DNA of 64,000 bases from Viscum album (lineage: Eukaryota > Streptophyta > Magnoliopsida > Santalales > Viscaceae), in contig OY728143.1 of NCBI GenBank assembly GCA_963277665.1, forward strand, positions 1,119,222,110-1,119,286,109. Reading direction: 5' to 3'. Positions within the stretch are counted from its first letter, which is position 1; every line of letters begins with the position of its first letter. A program made the position numbers and the translations under genes. Below are positions 1 to 11,552 of this stretch, piece after piece. The notes under the pieces were generated by a model. The model was given only the letters and a program-made list of their open reading frames with translations, was not told the origin of the DNA and did no database searches.

Positions 1-834
1 CGGAGTGGACCCACAGTACTCGACAGGAGGATAACCTCAGTAGTCCAAGGTTAGTTGGATGCATCTAGATGTGGCGGCAGGCCCAGTGTACTCCATAGAG
101 GAGGAGTTCACCAGAAATCGAGGGATCGAAATGTTGTACCCCTAGAATAAATCATGTTTTGAGATGAGTCAGAAACTTTTGTGTTTTCTCATTATTGAGA
201 TAGATTACTTGATAACTAAGATATATGTATGTGCATATACCTATGTGGGGATATTTTTTTATTTTATACTTTATGGTTTATCCTTGTAAAATTTTGTGAG
301 ACCTTGAGGGTCTCGGGGCCCCTACTATGTATCGTTATACTCACCCCTGCATGGGCTACGCTCGCACCTCATTGTGTTGGATGTGGAAGACGGAGAGCAC
401 TGACTGAAGCTGAGAGTACCATGACTGGATGGTACCCGGTGGAGGAACATACGACATGTCGGTACATAGAGGAGATAGACGGACAATGAGTGCTGAGGAG
501 GAGATCTGTACCTACCCTTCTATTAGGAACTAGTTGGATGACCCATTAGATGTTTTTTCTTTTTCCCCAGTTGTACTTGTACTTTCAGTTTCTTGTACTC
601 TACAGTTAGGCTTGTATTTCCAGCCCCTTTTACATTCAACACTCTTTTCATATATAGTTTTATGTAGTGTTACGTATCCAGTTGTGTGATATATTGTGTT
701 TGTTTATAGTTTATTAATTCAATGCCTTCTCAATTTTAGGGAATTATGCCTTTGGTGCTAGTCTACAGCCACTGGCCAATGGAAGGCAGGGTTGTGCTAG
801 TCATAGCATGGGCCCTAGGGGATGGTTTATGACA
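1..834 (+). repeat. Element 1 5' LTR (3' part only)
   Basis: Positions 1-834 align end to end with 7892-8725, the last 834 bp of the 3' LTR. Shared blocks include CTCACCCCTGCA at ~340 and ~8240, and GGGAATTATGCC at ~740 and ~8630. The right boundary is set by the terminal TGACA at 830-834 just before the primer binding site. The short open frames here lie in LTR sequence and are not regarded as genes. Confidence 0.88.
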
Positions 835-836
835 AA

Positions 837-849
837 TTGTTATCAAATG
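837..849 (+). other. Element 1 primer binding site (tRNA-Met type, decayed)
   Basis: TTGTTATCAAATG sits two bases after the LTR end. It matches the usual plant TTGGTATCAGAGC site complementary to initiator tRNA-Met at most positions. Its placement supports the LTR boundary at 834. Confidence 0.7.
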
Positions 850-1115
850 TGTTGGTTATACTACAGAACCTCGGACTCTGATCTTTTCTATGAAGCAACA
901 TTGTTATGTGTAGGGATTGTGTTTTTCAGTTCAGGGAGTCCAGTGTTGGTGCGACAGCCGACGTATCCATACACGAGGACCCTGAATTTTGATTTCTGAA
1001 TTAGTACAAAAAAACCCTGATTGCATGTGTGTTTTCAAAAGTTTTATTAATGTCAGCTCAACCAGGTCAGCTCACCAGGTATAATCTTTTAACTGTAGCA
1101 CACTTGTTTCTTTTC
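850..1115 (+). other. Element 1 untranslated leader
   Basis: This is the stretch between the primer site and the first gag ATG. No gene or further repeat was seen in it. Confidence 0.6.
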
Positions 1116-2290
1116 ATGATGCCTCCACACAGACGACCATCTAGAGTACCGAGAGTTGTATGCATGGATATCCCAATGAGCGACTAGGCCTCTGTGCAGG
1201 GCCCTTTTCCAGTAGAGGCACCAGTGGTACCTTTCCCCATTGGGCCACCGATGACACCAGCCCCAACAACAGATGATGCACGTTTCTTGAGTGCATTGCA
1301 TGAGTTCCAGTTCCAGAGGCCACCCATGTTTAGGGGATATACAAACCCACAGGCGGATGAGGATTGGATGGAGGTTGTGGTGAGCGTTTTCTGACTGGTA
1401 GGGACACCAGTAAACCTCAGGGGGATTCTTGCTGCCATATTTCTATAGGAATTATCTGATAGATAGTGGAGTTTGATTCCCCAGGTTCATGATGGTATGA
1501 TGCTTCTTTGGGCAGATTTCAAGATCCTATTTCGGGCTTAGTTTGTCCTAGTGACTCTTCACGTAGTGCGCATACAGGAGCAACTTCGTATAGAGCATGG
1601 AAGCATCATTGTAGCTCAGTACTCAACGAGCTTCATGGACTTCTCATGATACTCCACCGATATGGTTTGGGACCCATTCTTTAGGTCCCGAACCTCTGAG
1701 CAGGGGATCAGATGAGAGATCAGAGCTTCGATGATCTCACTCAACATCCTGGCGCAGGAAGGGGTATTAGAGAGAGACCTCCTAGTGGAATGTTTCCTTG
1801 ATGAACAGTCTCCGGCAACGAGATCCACCACCAGTAGACACATAGAGAAGTCTTATGTAGCTGGTAGTAGACAGATGTCGTAGAGGTACAATAGGACCAG
1901 ACCTACAGGTGGACGACCGCATGACACAGGATCGGTTGTGTAGGGCACCCGAAGTGGAGACAGACATGCCAGGAGTGGGCAATGTTACTCAAACGATGGG
2001 AAGGGTCACATGGCTCATGACTTCCAAAACCACCGTTCGGATGATTAGAAGATAGTAGATGGACTTCCCATGTAGAGACAAAGATTTGATCGAGGTGGTC
2101 CACAGGGAGAAGGAGGACGTGACAGAGGATCTGGTCGTGCAGCTGGCGGTGGGCAATGTCTCGAGGTGTTACCGCTACCACCACCAGGAGGTCCACCCCG
2201 ACCATAAGGAGCAGGTCGACCAGGGAGAGAATAGCTCCATGCAGTTGTGGTCTATGTTCATGGTGCTCTGGAGATGATTTGAGGTATGAT
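1116..2290 (+). pseudogene. gag: Element 1 gag remnant
   Basis: Gag is the retroelement capsid/nucleocapsid protein. Two tandem ATGs at 1116 and 1119 open a frame (MMPPHRRPSRV...) that stops after about 22 codons. Frame +1 at 1194-1394 holds a gag N-terminal motif with FQRPPMFRG, the usual 'F..F.PP.F.G' block. A zinc-knuckle relic with exact C-X2-C-X4-H-X4-C spacing lies at 1983-2024: the first Cys (1983) and the His are kept, the second Cys reads Asn and the last Cys reads Phe. Multiple frame changes and stops make this a pseudogene. Length is normal for this family. Confidence 0.82.
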
Positions 2291-2299
2291 ATTTGTCTA

Positions 2300-2684
2300 C
2301 TACACCGTAGCTATTGTACTTGTAGACACAGGTTCCAGTAACTCATTCATTGCCACTTCCCTCGTTCGGAGCTCAGAGATTCCGACGGAGTTGTTGGTTT
2401 GGTATTTATGGATAGAGACTCCTACAGGAGAAGATTCGACAATTATGCACTAGTTCTGGCAGTGCAAGCTTACACCAGGAGGCGAGAGCTTCGGTTGGGA
2501 TATCCTAGTAGCGGTGTCGAGGCCTTACGACGTCATCTTAGGTATGGACTATTTATCTATAGTTAATGATCATATTAACTTTATTAGGTGCAATGTGCGG
2601 TGTGTCTGCACATATGGGACAATGTTTAACTTCACCGGTGAGAAGGGAGCCTTTGTAGCATAGGATGGACTTGCCCAGTGGAGG
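2300..2684 (+). pseudogene. Element 1 aspartic protease remnant
   Basis: This is the retropepsin domain that would process the polyprotein. The catalytic triplet survives as VDTGSSNSFI, with the Asp codon at 2325-2327. The downstream flap/core motif reads YDVILGMDYLS near 2530-2560. Both lie in the same frame as the RT that follows. In-frame stops interrupt it near 2448 and 2661. Confidence 0.85.
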
Positions 2685-3700
2685 GTGAAGCCGATCAATC
2701 ATCAGTTGGCTTGCCTTACCCTCAGAGTTATTTATGTGAAGATTCTGATCTATCCTGTAGTGGTGGAATATTATGAAGATTTCTTTGCTGATGATGTTCT
2801 GGGTTTACTTCCTGGTAGAAAGGTGGACTTATACATTGACTTTTACCCCGAGAATACACCAATATCTATTCTAGCATATCAGAATTCTCCCACTGAGCTT
2901 CACGAGATGCGAGTACAGCTTGAGGACATGCAGGGGAAGTGATTCATCAAGCCCAATGTTTCTCCCTGGGTAGCCCTGATTCTGTTTTCCCATAAGGAGG
3001 ATGCGAGCTTGAGAATTTTTGTTGACTATCGGTTCCTAAACCAGGTGATCGTGAAGAACAAGTACCCAATCCAGAGGGTTGACGATTTCTTTCATCATCT
3101 GAAGGGAGCACGATGGTTCTCGAAGATAGACCTCAAATTAGGCCATCACCAACTCAGAGTTCGAGATGAGAATGTGCAGAAGATGACCTTCAGATATCGG
3201 TACGACCACTATGAGTTCTTGATTATGCCATTCAGTGTAACCAACACTCCAGCAGTGTGCGTGTGACTGATGAACAAGATCTTTAAGTCATACCACAATC
3301 GCTTTGTCATAATCTTCATTGACGACATTCAGATCTACTCAACTTCTGAGGAGGAGCATGACTACCATTTGCGGGTAGTACAGGACAAACTCTGAGAACA
3401 CTAGCATTATGGTAAGATCTTGAAGTGCCAGTTCTGGATTCGAGAGGTTCAATTTCAGGGACATGTCATCTTAGAGTCTGGAGTTGTAGTAGATCCAATG
3501 ACGATTGAAGCGGTACATTCTTGGGAGCCACCCAGGAGTGTGACGGAGGTACGGAGTTTCCTGTGTTTTGTTGGATACTACCAGAGGTTTGTGCCAGATT
3601 TCTCTAGAGTTGCAGCACCACTATCAACCTTAAAAAGAAAGGGCAACTCTTTGTATGGTCGGAGATATTCCAGCAGAGCTTTCAAGAGCTAAGTCATAGG
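2685..3700 (+). pseudogene. Element 1 reverse transcriptase remnant
   Basis: Ty3/gypsy RT, one frame broken by stops. Recognisable blocks are FFADDVLGLLPGRKVDL (start), the VDYRFLNQVIVKNKYPIQRVDD block at ~3021-3090, WFSKIDLKLGHHQLRV at ~3115-3165, and the catalytic box FIDDIQIYS with the Asp pair at 3321-3326 still present. LCFVGYYQRFVPDFSR follows at ~3560-3605. Stops occur at 2940, 3265 and 3393. The A-rich run near 3635 shifts the frame before RNase H. Confidence 0.9.
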
Positions 3701-4130
3701 CTGACTAGTGCCCCCGTCTTGAAACTTCCAGGGGAGGGCGTAGGTTATGTAGTTTAGTGTGACACATCAGATACCGGACTCGGATGTGTCATGATGCAGG
3801 ATCAAGCTATGATCATGTATGGTTCTCAGTAGCTAAGAAAACATGAGCTGAACTATGCTACCCATGACCTAGAGTTAGAAGCAGTGGTCTTCACATTGAA
3901 TATGCAACAACACTATCTGATGGGTGAACATTTTACCATGTACTCTAACCACAAGAGTCTCCGGTATATATTCTCTCAGAAGGACCTGAACCTAAGACAT
4001 CAGTGATGGCTTGAGTTTCTCTAGGACTATGACTTTTAGATAGTCTATACACCTCAAAAGATGAATGTTTTAGGAAATGCACTTAGCAGGAAATCCGGTA
4101 TACAGCTGCTAGGAGAAGCGACGGAGCAGT
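3640..4130 (+). pseudogene. Element 1 RNase H remnant
   Basis: Read in the frame +1 relative to RT, after a shift in the A-rich run near 3635. Visible blocks are FVWSEIFQQSFQEL (connection), CDTSDTGLGCVMMQ near 3758-3799 carrying the catalytic Asp, and ATHDLELEAVVF near 3859-3894 with the second acidic site. The YTPQKMNVLGNALSR block near 4050-4090 marks the end of the domain. Several in-frame TAG/TGA codons interrupt it. Confidence 0.85.
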
Positions 4131-5400
4131 TGGCCAAATTGTAGATATCCTTAGTGGATAGGGATATAACAGATTTTATTCAAACTCTTACAGTAACTCC
4201 ACCTCTTCTTCAATGAGTTAGGGATGCACATTTTGGGGATGCTGATTGTAAGACGCAATGTGCTCAGATATTCAGAGGGTAGGCACTTGATAGATTTTTT
4301 GAAGGTGGGGAGCATGCCATCCTTTTCAGAGGATGGTCCATGGTACCAGTGTCACTTCAGGAGAAAGTTTTAAGGGAGATCCACACGTCCAATATAGAGG
4401 TACATCCAGGAGTGGAAAAGATCAATTAGGATCTCTAAAGGCAGCATTGGTGGCTGGGAATGAAGAAAGCAGTCACAGTGTTTGTCTATTGGTGCCTCAT
4501 TTGTCAGCTAATAAAGGCAGAACATCAGGTAATAGCAGGCTCGGTTCAGCATTCAGAAGTCCTACAGTGGAAGTGGGATGCGATGTCCATGGACTTCATG
4601 ACAGGACTTCCACGTACATCCAGGGGTCATGACTCAAACTTGGTGCTCATCTACCAACTCACCATTTCATCCCACTTCCTACCGATCAGAGGGAAGGGTT
4701 CAGTAGAGAGATTTGGAGGTCTCTATGTGCAGTATATTGTGAAACTACATGGATAACCATTGATGATAGTCTCCGATCGTGACACATGTTTCACTTCCCA
4801 TCTATGGAAGGGGTTGCAGGAAGATTTCGGGATGCAGCTTCGTCTGAGCACCGCCTTCCATCCTCTGACAGATGGTCAGACTAAGCGGATCATTCAGACC
4901 CTCAAGAACATTCTCCATGCATGTTTCCTCAATTTCAGTAGCATCTAAGAGGATCACATAACTTTGGTGGAGTTTTCATACAATAACAAAAATCACTCTA
5001 CCATCGGGATGGCATCTTTTGAGGCATTGTACGGGCGAACATATAGATCACCCTTGTGCTGGACTGTCCGAGGGGAGTTAGCACTAGTGGGACCAGAGGT
5101 GGTACAGGCTACCTCAAAGATCATGCATATCATCTAGAAGCCGATGAAGACTAAACAGAGCAGACAAAAGTCATATGTTGTCATGAGACGGAGACCTCTG
5201 GAGTTTGATGATGGCGACCGCGTCTTTCTACGGGTCTCACCTCGATGAGGTTTGCAGAGATTTGGCCAAGGCAACAAGTTATATTTGAGATATATCTGAC
5301 CTTTTCAGGTCCTCAGCCGAGTTAGAGAGGTGGCAAACCCCTTAGCTCTTCCACCTCAGTTGCACCAGGTGCATGGCGCCTTCCACGTATCATAGCTAAG
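4131..5400 (+). pseudogene. Element 1 integrase remnant
   Basis: The HHCC zinc-binding motif is still readable: HTSNIEVHPG near 4382-4411 and CLIC near 4493-4504. The catalytic core has the first Asp in MDFMTGLP (4592-4594) and the second in VSDRDT (4775-4777). The expected Glu of the DGQ-S-E-R motif is Lys here (codon 4883-4885), so the DDE triad is broken by what looks like a G-to-A change. The C-terminal FDDGDRVFLRVSP block lies near 5200-5242. Stops occur at about 4755, 4945 and 5135. Confidence 0.88.
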
Positions 5401-5650
5401 GAGATATGTGCACGACCCTTCTCACATCATCAACCATGGAGAGCTGGATGTCGACGATGGGGATACTTTTATGGAGGTTCCAGTGGAGATTGAGTATCAA
5501 CAGGTGTGGGTCCTTTGTGGGTGGTCGATACCTCCGGTACGCGTTCGCTGGCATCACGAGAACCTCCAAGAGAGCACATGGGAGTGGGAGGCTCAGATGC
5601 GTACTTAGTACCCCAACTTGTTCCCTTAGATCGAGTTGTATCTTATAGGT
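5401..5650 (+). pseudogene. Element 1 chromodomain-like C-terminus
   Basis: After the integrase 'FHVS..LRRYVHDPSH' linker, residues around VPVEIEYQQVW, VRVRWHHENLQESTWEWE and a following 'YPNLF' block match the layout of chromodomains of plant chromoviruses (aromatic residues, 'V-x-W', 'TWE.E'). In living elements this domain steers insertion to particular chromatin. It is degenerate here, and the assignment rests on layout plus position just before the polypurine tract. Confidence 0.7.
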
Positions 5651-5660
5651 AAGTAAATCC

Positions 5661-5675
5661 TTGAGGTGTGGAGAA
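5661..5675 (+). other. Element 1 polypurine tract
   Basis: TTGAGGTGTGGAGAA lies immediately 5' of the LTR start TGTAAAGACCC. It is the usual plus-strand priming site, with two T interruptions. Confidence 0.75.
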
Positions 5676-6039
5676 TGTAAAGACCCATAATTTTGATGTA
5701 ATTTTTATTAAATTTTATGGGAATTTTACATTTCTATAAAAAATAACGTCACATGATTCTGAGGCACAGCGTGCCCAGAATCAATTTCTGACATTTTGTT
5801 CGGGTGCGTTTAGTAAACGTACGAGAGGGTTTTTTAACTTTTGAAATGTTGATCGAAATTGAAATCCAAGGGCATCTCTAAACTCGCAATGCCGGTATTC
5901 GCTTAAGGAGTCCTTCACCTTGACGACCGTTGGTTGAGGGTGATTGTTGGTTTTTTGTTTTTTCGTGGGATAATTAAAATAACATAAACTTCTTTTATTT
6001 TATTTTTAGCTTCAATGTGGATATTTCAGGTGGGGTACA

Positions 6040-6215
6040 CTGGAACTAAACCTCCATGTGGGAGTTGAGTTTTGGGGACCAACCGACCTAAACCTCCCAT
6101 GAGAGGTTATGGTGGTGGGTCCCACCCGAACCTAACCTCCCACGAGAGGTTAAGGTGTGGGGACCACCTTGTACTAAACCCCCCTAATAATGGTGGGAGA
6201 GGAAAACCTCTCAAC
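6040..6215 (+). repeat. Tandem palindromic repeats in element 1 U3
   Basis: The motif AACCTCCCATGAGAGGTT (self-complementary apart from its centre) and close variants recur about every 40-55 bp around 6053, 6093, 6137 and 6205. They are separated by GGGGACC/GGTCCC-type spacers. They lie just upstream of the TATA-like site, where LTR enhancers usually sit. Confidence 0.7.
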
Positions 6216-6234
6216 TCCCTCATAAATGAGGGAG
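6215..6234 (+). promoter_or_regulatory. Putative TATA site of element 1 LTR within a palindrome
   Basis: CTCCCTCATAAATGAGGGAG has two 8-base arms flanking TAAA. Its place about 540 bp into the LTR, downstream of palindromic repeats, suits a core promoter. No transcript evidence is available. Confidence 0.45.
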
Positions 6235-6999
6235 AGCCTCTTGAACTCCTCCACCTTTATTGTGCCAACAAATATAATTTATTATGCCAAATCCTCCCCA
6301 TTAATTAATTGAGCCAACACATCAATTAATTACTTACACCATTTTGAAATTTGTGTCAACAATTAAATAATAGATAACTTAATCTATTACTTTGGCCTGG
6401 CATTTTCATTTTGGAGGGACTTGGGAAAGGATATAACTTGGGAGAAATAATGTTCTCCAAGGAAGAACTTCATCTCCCAAAAAAGAACACTCTCCCGACA
6501 AAGAACATCGACGAGGAACGCCTTCAACTATGAAGAAAGACCATGACTTCAACCTTCTTCCTCAGAACCACCATCGATGTAGGATGTGTTCGTCTACAAT
6601 GAATCAACGTCCACCTTCTCGTGCCAATGTCGAAAAACAACGATCAAGGTAGGGCTTTTATTTATGTTTGATATTATACCCTTGGTTCTTTCCTTCAATA
6701 ATAAATAACACGGACCAACTTATCATCAAGTTGATCCACTAATGTTTTTACATGAGGTTTGGGAATATATTGTTAATGATGGATTATGGGAATTGATGCT
6801 TTTACGATATCTTCCATGGTCATTCCTTGCTTATGTTCTTGATGATCCAAATGTTACCACTCTAAATGTAGAGGGTGGGGGCCAAACAAACATGGCCCAA
6901 CCCCCCCCCCCCCCCCCCTCCAATCTTCTTTGTTGTGTTCTTCGAAACGACGACATAGGTGATGATGGCAACGACCACGCTACCCACGACCTCAGTGAC

Positions 7000-7310
7000 T
7001 AGCGCCACCCCTACGGCGTTCCAAACGCCGACCGGACCGACCCCCAAGCCCCAGACACACCACCCTCGCAGCACCCCGTCCGAATTGGCTCCTCGCGGCG
7101 CCCTTTCGATCCGAGCCGCCCCGAGCTAGGCCGAGCCACCCCGCGCCCTTTACAGCTCTCCCCTCCCTCGCGGCCTACTGGGCTGGGCCCAGTGGGCTGC
7201 GCCAAACCCAACGGGCTGACCCGCCCAACGGGTTAGGCCGGGTTGACCCGAACCAGGTCGGCCCAGGCCAGTTGGGCCGAGTCAGTCCGACCTGGTCGGA
7301 CTGTACCCAG
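7000..7310 (+). other. GC-rich segment of element 1 LTR
   Basis: This stretch is dominated by G and C and is rich in short inverted repeats of GGCC/GGTCGG/CCCAACGGG type, in sharp contrast to the AT-rich surroundings. The C run at 6899-6918 lies just upstream. Probably transcribed LTR leader; no coding capacity is recognised. Confidence 0.6.
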
Positions 7311-7724
7311 GACCACTACAACCTATTTACTTTCTTTTGGCCATATCTTTGGTAGCAGACGTACGTTTGATTAACTGTTAGCGGCACTAGAAATTATTGA
7401 GCATGATGGTCCCTTTGTGTGTACTCCACTAGAGTTTGGGGTGTAGTTGAGTTTTGGTCAGGTTGGATCTTGCACGAATCCCATTGGACCCCGGGACTAA
7501 AAAGAAAATAACTCATAGAACGGGCGTCTGATTGACCCGCCATCAATTGCGTTGATACGCCCATGATGTGGAGGACATTTGGGATACATCTTAGTTGGAC
7601 TTTGTGGATGTTGGATCATCAAACAGTATCTCGTGTGGAGGATCTTCCAGATTTGAGTGAGCACTTTTGTGGAAACCTAGTAGCTGGCTGAGACTTGACG
7701 ACTGTAGATAGATTGACTCGCAGT

Positions 7725-8000
7725 GACTCAACTAGACCAGTGGGGAGCACCTGGTTGTGGAGGGAGACCCATCGAAGAGGAGCGTCTAGTTGTGGCAGCA
7801 GACCTGCGGGACTCGATAGGAGGAGTACCTCTACAGGCTAAGAGGGGGAGCCCCTGGTTGTGGTGGCAGACCCACTTTGGGGAGCACCTCTGTGTGATGC
7901 AGCAGACCCATGATTCTCGACAGGAAGAGTACCTCAGTAGTCCACGTTTAGTGGGAAGCACCTAGTTGTGGCGGTAAGACCACTGTACTCGATAGAGGAG
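7725..8000 (+). repeat. Degenerate tandem repeat in element 1 LTR
   Basis: A unit of roughly 60-75 bp built on GGGGAGCACCTGGTTGTGG, GCAGACCCA and CGATAGGAGGAGTACCTC recurs about four times. The end of the same array opens the window at 1-110 in the 5' LTR. Copies are too diverged to give an exact unit by eye. Confidence 0.65.
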
Positions 8001-10554
8001 GAGTTCTCCAGCAGTTGAGGGTTCGAAATGTTTTACCCCTAGAATAAATCCTGGTTTGACCTGAGTCTGTAACTTTTTTTGTTTTCCACATGATTGAGAT
8101 GGATTAGTTGATAACTATGGTAAATGTATGGGTATATTCCTAAGTGGGGTTATCTATTAATAAATTGTTTGTGGTTTATCCTTGTCATATTAAGGGAGAC
8201 CTCGAGGTTCTTGGGGTCCCTAATGAGTATCTTTATACTCACCCCTGCACGGGCTATGCTCGTTGTGTTGGATGCAGACGACAAATAGTGATGACTGAGG
8301 CTGAGAGTACCATGACTGGACGGTACCCGGAGGAGGACCATATGGCATGTCAATACACAGAGTAGATGGACAAACAAGGAGTGATGAGGAGGCGATCTAT
8401 ACCTACCCTTTAGGTAGGAACCCGTTGGATGACCCAATAGTTGTTTTTCCTTTTCCCTCAGTATTACTTGTACTTTCAGTATCTTGTACTATATAGTTGG
8501 GCTTGTAATTCTGGACCCTTTTACATTTAGTACTCTTTTGTTATACATTTTTACATAGTGTTACATATCCATTTGTGTGCTCTGTTGTGTCTTTTTACAG
8601 TTTAAAAAGCCAAAGCCTTCCCAGTTTTAGGGAATTATGCCATTGGTGCTAGTCGCCAGCCCCTAGCCTATGGAAGGCAGGCTTGGGGTATTCACGGTAT
8701 GGGCCCTGAGGGACGGGTCATGATATCTATAATATGGAAAATATAAATAAAATAATTCCATTTACATATTCACACAGATATTCTACAATTAGAATTATCA
8801 CATATAATATCAATAAATAATTTCATAATGATGGAATGCATAATACCAGACATCATAACCACATAGTCAAGGCCTCATGCCAAGACTACAAAGAATATTA
8901 AGTCAAGGCCTTGTGTCAATACACTAGTTTGTCTCATAATACCTACTGATGAAACAAGGATATATAGAAGGCTCCACTCCTATCTTACTCAATCAAATGC
9001 ATTCCTCATATGAAACGTTTGAAACCTAACACAAACATTCATATTAAAAATAGCATATGAAATGTTAATTACTTAACTATAAACCATGAATGGTATAAAA
9101 TAACATATCCACAGTCAAAAATTACTAATTTCATACAATATGGAAGATTGTATTATAATAATTAAACCTCAATCAAGAATAAAACCCAATGAAAGATATT
9201 GTCATTGATGAAAATAACCAGAAAAAATATTTGGGAGAAATATCCCTTTTTTTCTTGAAAACAATTAAAAGTCTCTCTATTTATCAAAGAAGCCATTTAA
9301 AAGTGATTTTTGAATCAAATTGTCCCATAAAAATTTTATACTTCTGAAAATAATTTCATTTTCCAAAAATTCATGTCCATATAAATAAATCCTTAAACCC
9401 ATTTTTAAAACATGGAAATTAATGAGAATGATTTAGAAGATCAAATGTTCAAAAAATTTAATACAATATTTTAGGTAAAGAGTTCCTAACGAAAAGATAG
9501 TTGATTGAATAAAAATAATTGTGGGATAAAATTAATAACTACTTTATAATATCATGAGAATAAATAGATTCATTATATACTATGTCAAAAGATAGTATAT
9601 ACACCATGTAAAGGTGAATTGGTGCATAACAACGAAGAAGTCTCAATGGAATTTAAATTGAGATAAAATACCTTATAATGACTGTATCCTTATATTAAGA
9701 ATAAATCGATGACATAATAATGTGTGAAAAATAAAAATACACTAAATATGATCTGATTTTTATAGTAAATAAATTAGAGGAAAATCACACATATTCTTGT
9801 AAAACCAACACCAATGACTTAGATGTTTAACTCAATGAATGGAAATTTAGTCATATTATTCTTATCATGTTTGTATTGATTAATTTAGAATTTATAAATG
9901 GATTGATTGTGGGTATCCAAAGTATATCCACACAAATGGGAGTAGAAATTAATACATAAATAAATAAATAGTGATTTTATACATAATCGTGGAGTAAAAT
10001 AATCAGTGAAGTTTGCGTAATACCCAAGGAGTGGAAATCAAAATTATAAATTCCTTTACTGATTTTGTAACATAAGAACTATACACCCCATGAAAGAAGG
10101 ATTATTAAATTAAGATATAAATACCCATAAGTTAATTTATATTTCACAAATAATACTATCATGGTAAGTATATACCCCAGACAAATGGAAATAGTGGCAA
10201 TATAACACGAATCACACTGGAATAAGAAGTGAGATGAAAACCCCTTACCTTGGACTTTTCATTATTCGAGTGTAAGTTAACTTCCTATATAATAGTTAAA
10301 TAATTTTTTATTAAATTATAATATAACCACATACTTAAATTTGATATCAAATATGATCATCTAATATTTATTTGTTAATAATATTTCAGTAGTATCATTG
10401 TTTCAGATGTTAACATATTCATCTTCCTTTATATGTTTCATTACAGAAATCATGTTTTTAATATATAGGATGTATTTGATTCATATAAAGAATGATATTA
10501 TGTTTATAAAATTTATTTTAAATCAAAAAATGAATGTTTTTCTTGAATGGTTAT

Positions 10555-10825
10555 GATGGGAAATGAATCTCATCGCGTTCGTGGAGACGGTAATCAGTAC
10601 GTACACAAGAGCGACAATATCATTCTATTGATTATGAAATCATATGTAATCGGATGGTATATCATATATCAAAAATCATTATCATGTTATATTTATTATT
10701 TATCTTAATAATACTCATTATTAAATCCATCCATATAATGATGTGTTGAATCATAAACTACACCAGGATGTGGAGATGGTATGTCGTACGTACGCACATA
10801 TGGTGACTTTTTCATTCATATGATG
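10555..10825 (-). repeat. CG-rich core repeat array, two copies (element 2 3' LTR)
   Basis: Two copies of a ~60-bp core start near 10563 and 10759, 196 bp apart. Each contains GGAGA(C/T)GGTA followed by GTACGTAC in AT-rich surroundings. The same cores occur in seven other LTR copies in the window. Confidence 0.8.
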
Positions 10826-11142
10826 GATAGAATAATGAATATTGTTGTACCATATTTATAATAACATCATAGTATGTATAAGGTACAAGATTTACTATTA
10901 TGTTATTAGAACAACAAATAAAGGGAATGTGGAAGAAGAAAATAACATTGTAAGAGGTGGTGAAATTATTACCTTTTCTTCGGGTGCTACCTTTTGATTT
11001 GACCAAAAGGCCTCCTTAGGTTGGTTTTCTAATCTATATATGGCCTATATTTTGAATTTAAAGTAGTTGTGAGGATATTTTAGTAGGGTTTGACCACGAA
11101 AAATTGATTGGGATGTGTGAATTTGAGAGAAGGGGAAGTACC

Positions 11143-11152
11143 CTTTTATAAG
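11143..11152 (-). promoter_or_regulatory. TATA box of element 2 3' LTR
   Basis: On the minus strand this reads CTTATAAAAGGG. It aligns with the TATA sites of the other LTRs of the superfamily and lies ~175 bp upstream of the conserved GAAG..GGTAAT motif. Confidence 0.6.
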
Positions 11153-11538
11153 AGTGGTGACAGTCACTTTAGGAAACGATTGAAATATTATTTTATTATT
11201 ATATCATTTTCGGTTTTTAATGGATCCAAATTGATTTATTTCGATGCTAAGGTGGGTATGGGTCAAAATATTCTCAACCAATCAGTTTCAGACAAGTTTA
11301 GGTCACTATATTAAACTTGTCTTATATAATTAATTTTTAGTTAATTAGTTTAACTTCAACCGAGTCTTATTGTATTTTTATATTACATGGTTAATAAACA
11401 TACAATAAAATTTCAATAGAACCCCAAGTGTTTCATTAATAACATATATATCATTATATAATTACATTGGATGAAACTTATAATTTTAGGAATATTATAT
11501 CATTTAATAATATAGTATTTATTTTAAAAAATCATTTA

Positions 11539-11552
11539 TGTCAATTTTGACA
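11539..11552. promoter_or_regulatory. Palindrome TGTCAATTTTGACA in LTR U3
   Basis: A perfect inverted repeat whose arms are TTGACA, the core of a plant W-box-like site. It recurs at the same LTR position in the element 2 5' LTR (18977-18990, one base changed) and both element 4 LTRs (34960-34973, 43523-43536). Confidence 0.5.

Larger units (their letters stand above)
1..8725 (+). mobile_element. Element 1: Tekay/Del-like Ty3/gypsy retrotransposon, 5' end off-window
   Basis: The order is 5' LTR tail, tRNA-Met-type primer site, gag with a zinc-knuckle relic, DTG protease, RT, RNase H, integrase and a chromodomain-like tail, then a polypurine tract and 3' LTR. PR-RT-RH-INT is the Ty3/gypsy order, and the C-terminal chromodomain indicates a chromovirus. 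The two copies of the last ~830 bp of the LTR look only about 80% identical by eye, so the insertion is old. Gag-pol has many stops and at least one frameshift. The 3' LTR abuts an LTR of element 2 from which ~380 bp are missing, which fits nesting inside element 2. The left target site is off-window, so no target duplication can be tested. Confidence 0.9.
5676..8725 (+). repeat. Element 1 3' LTR, about 3.05 kb
   Basis: It starts TGTAAAGACCC right after the polypurine tract and ends TGATA (TGACA in the 5' copy). It contains, in order: a palindromic repeat block (6040-6215), a TATA-like site inside a perfect palindrome (6215-6234), a C homopolymer (about 6899-6918), a GC-rich segment (about 7000-7310) and a degenerate tandem repeat (about 7725-8000). 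Open frames within it, such as 7723-7965, follow the repeats and have no recognisable domain; they are not called as genes. Confidence 0.88.

Noticed and set aside
7723..7965. Overlapping frames on both strands in the element 1 LTR as small genes
   Set aside because: They follow the degenerate tandem repeat; the repeat periodicity explains the absence of stops.
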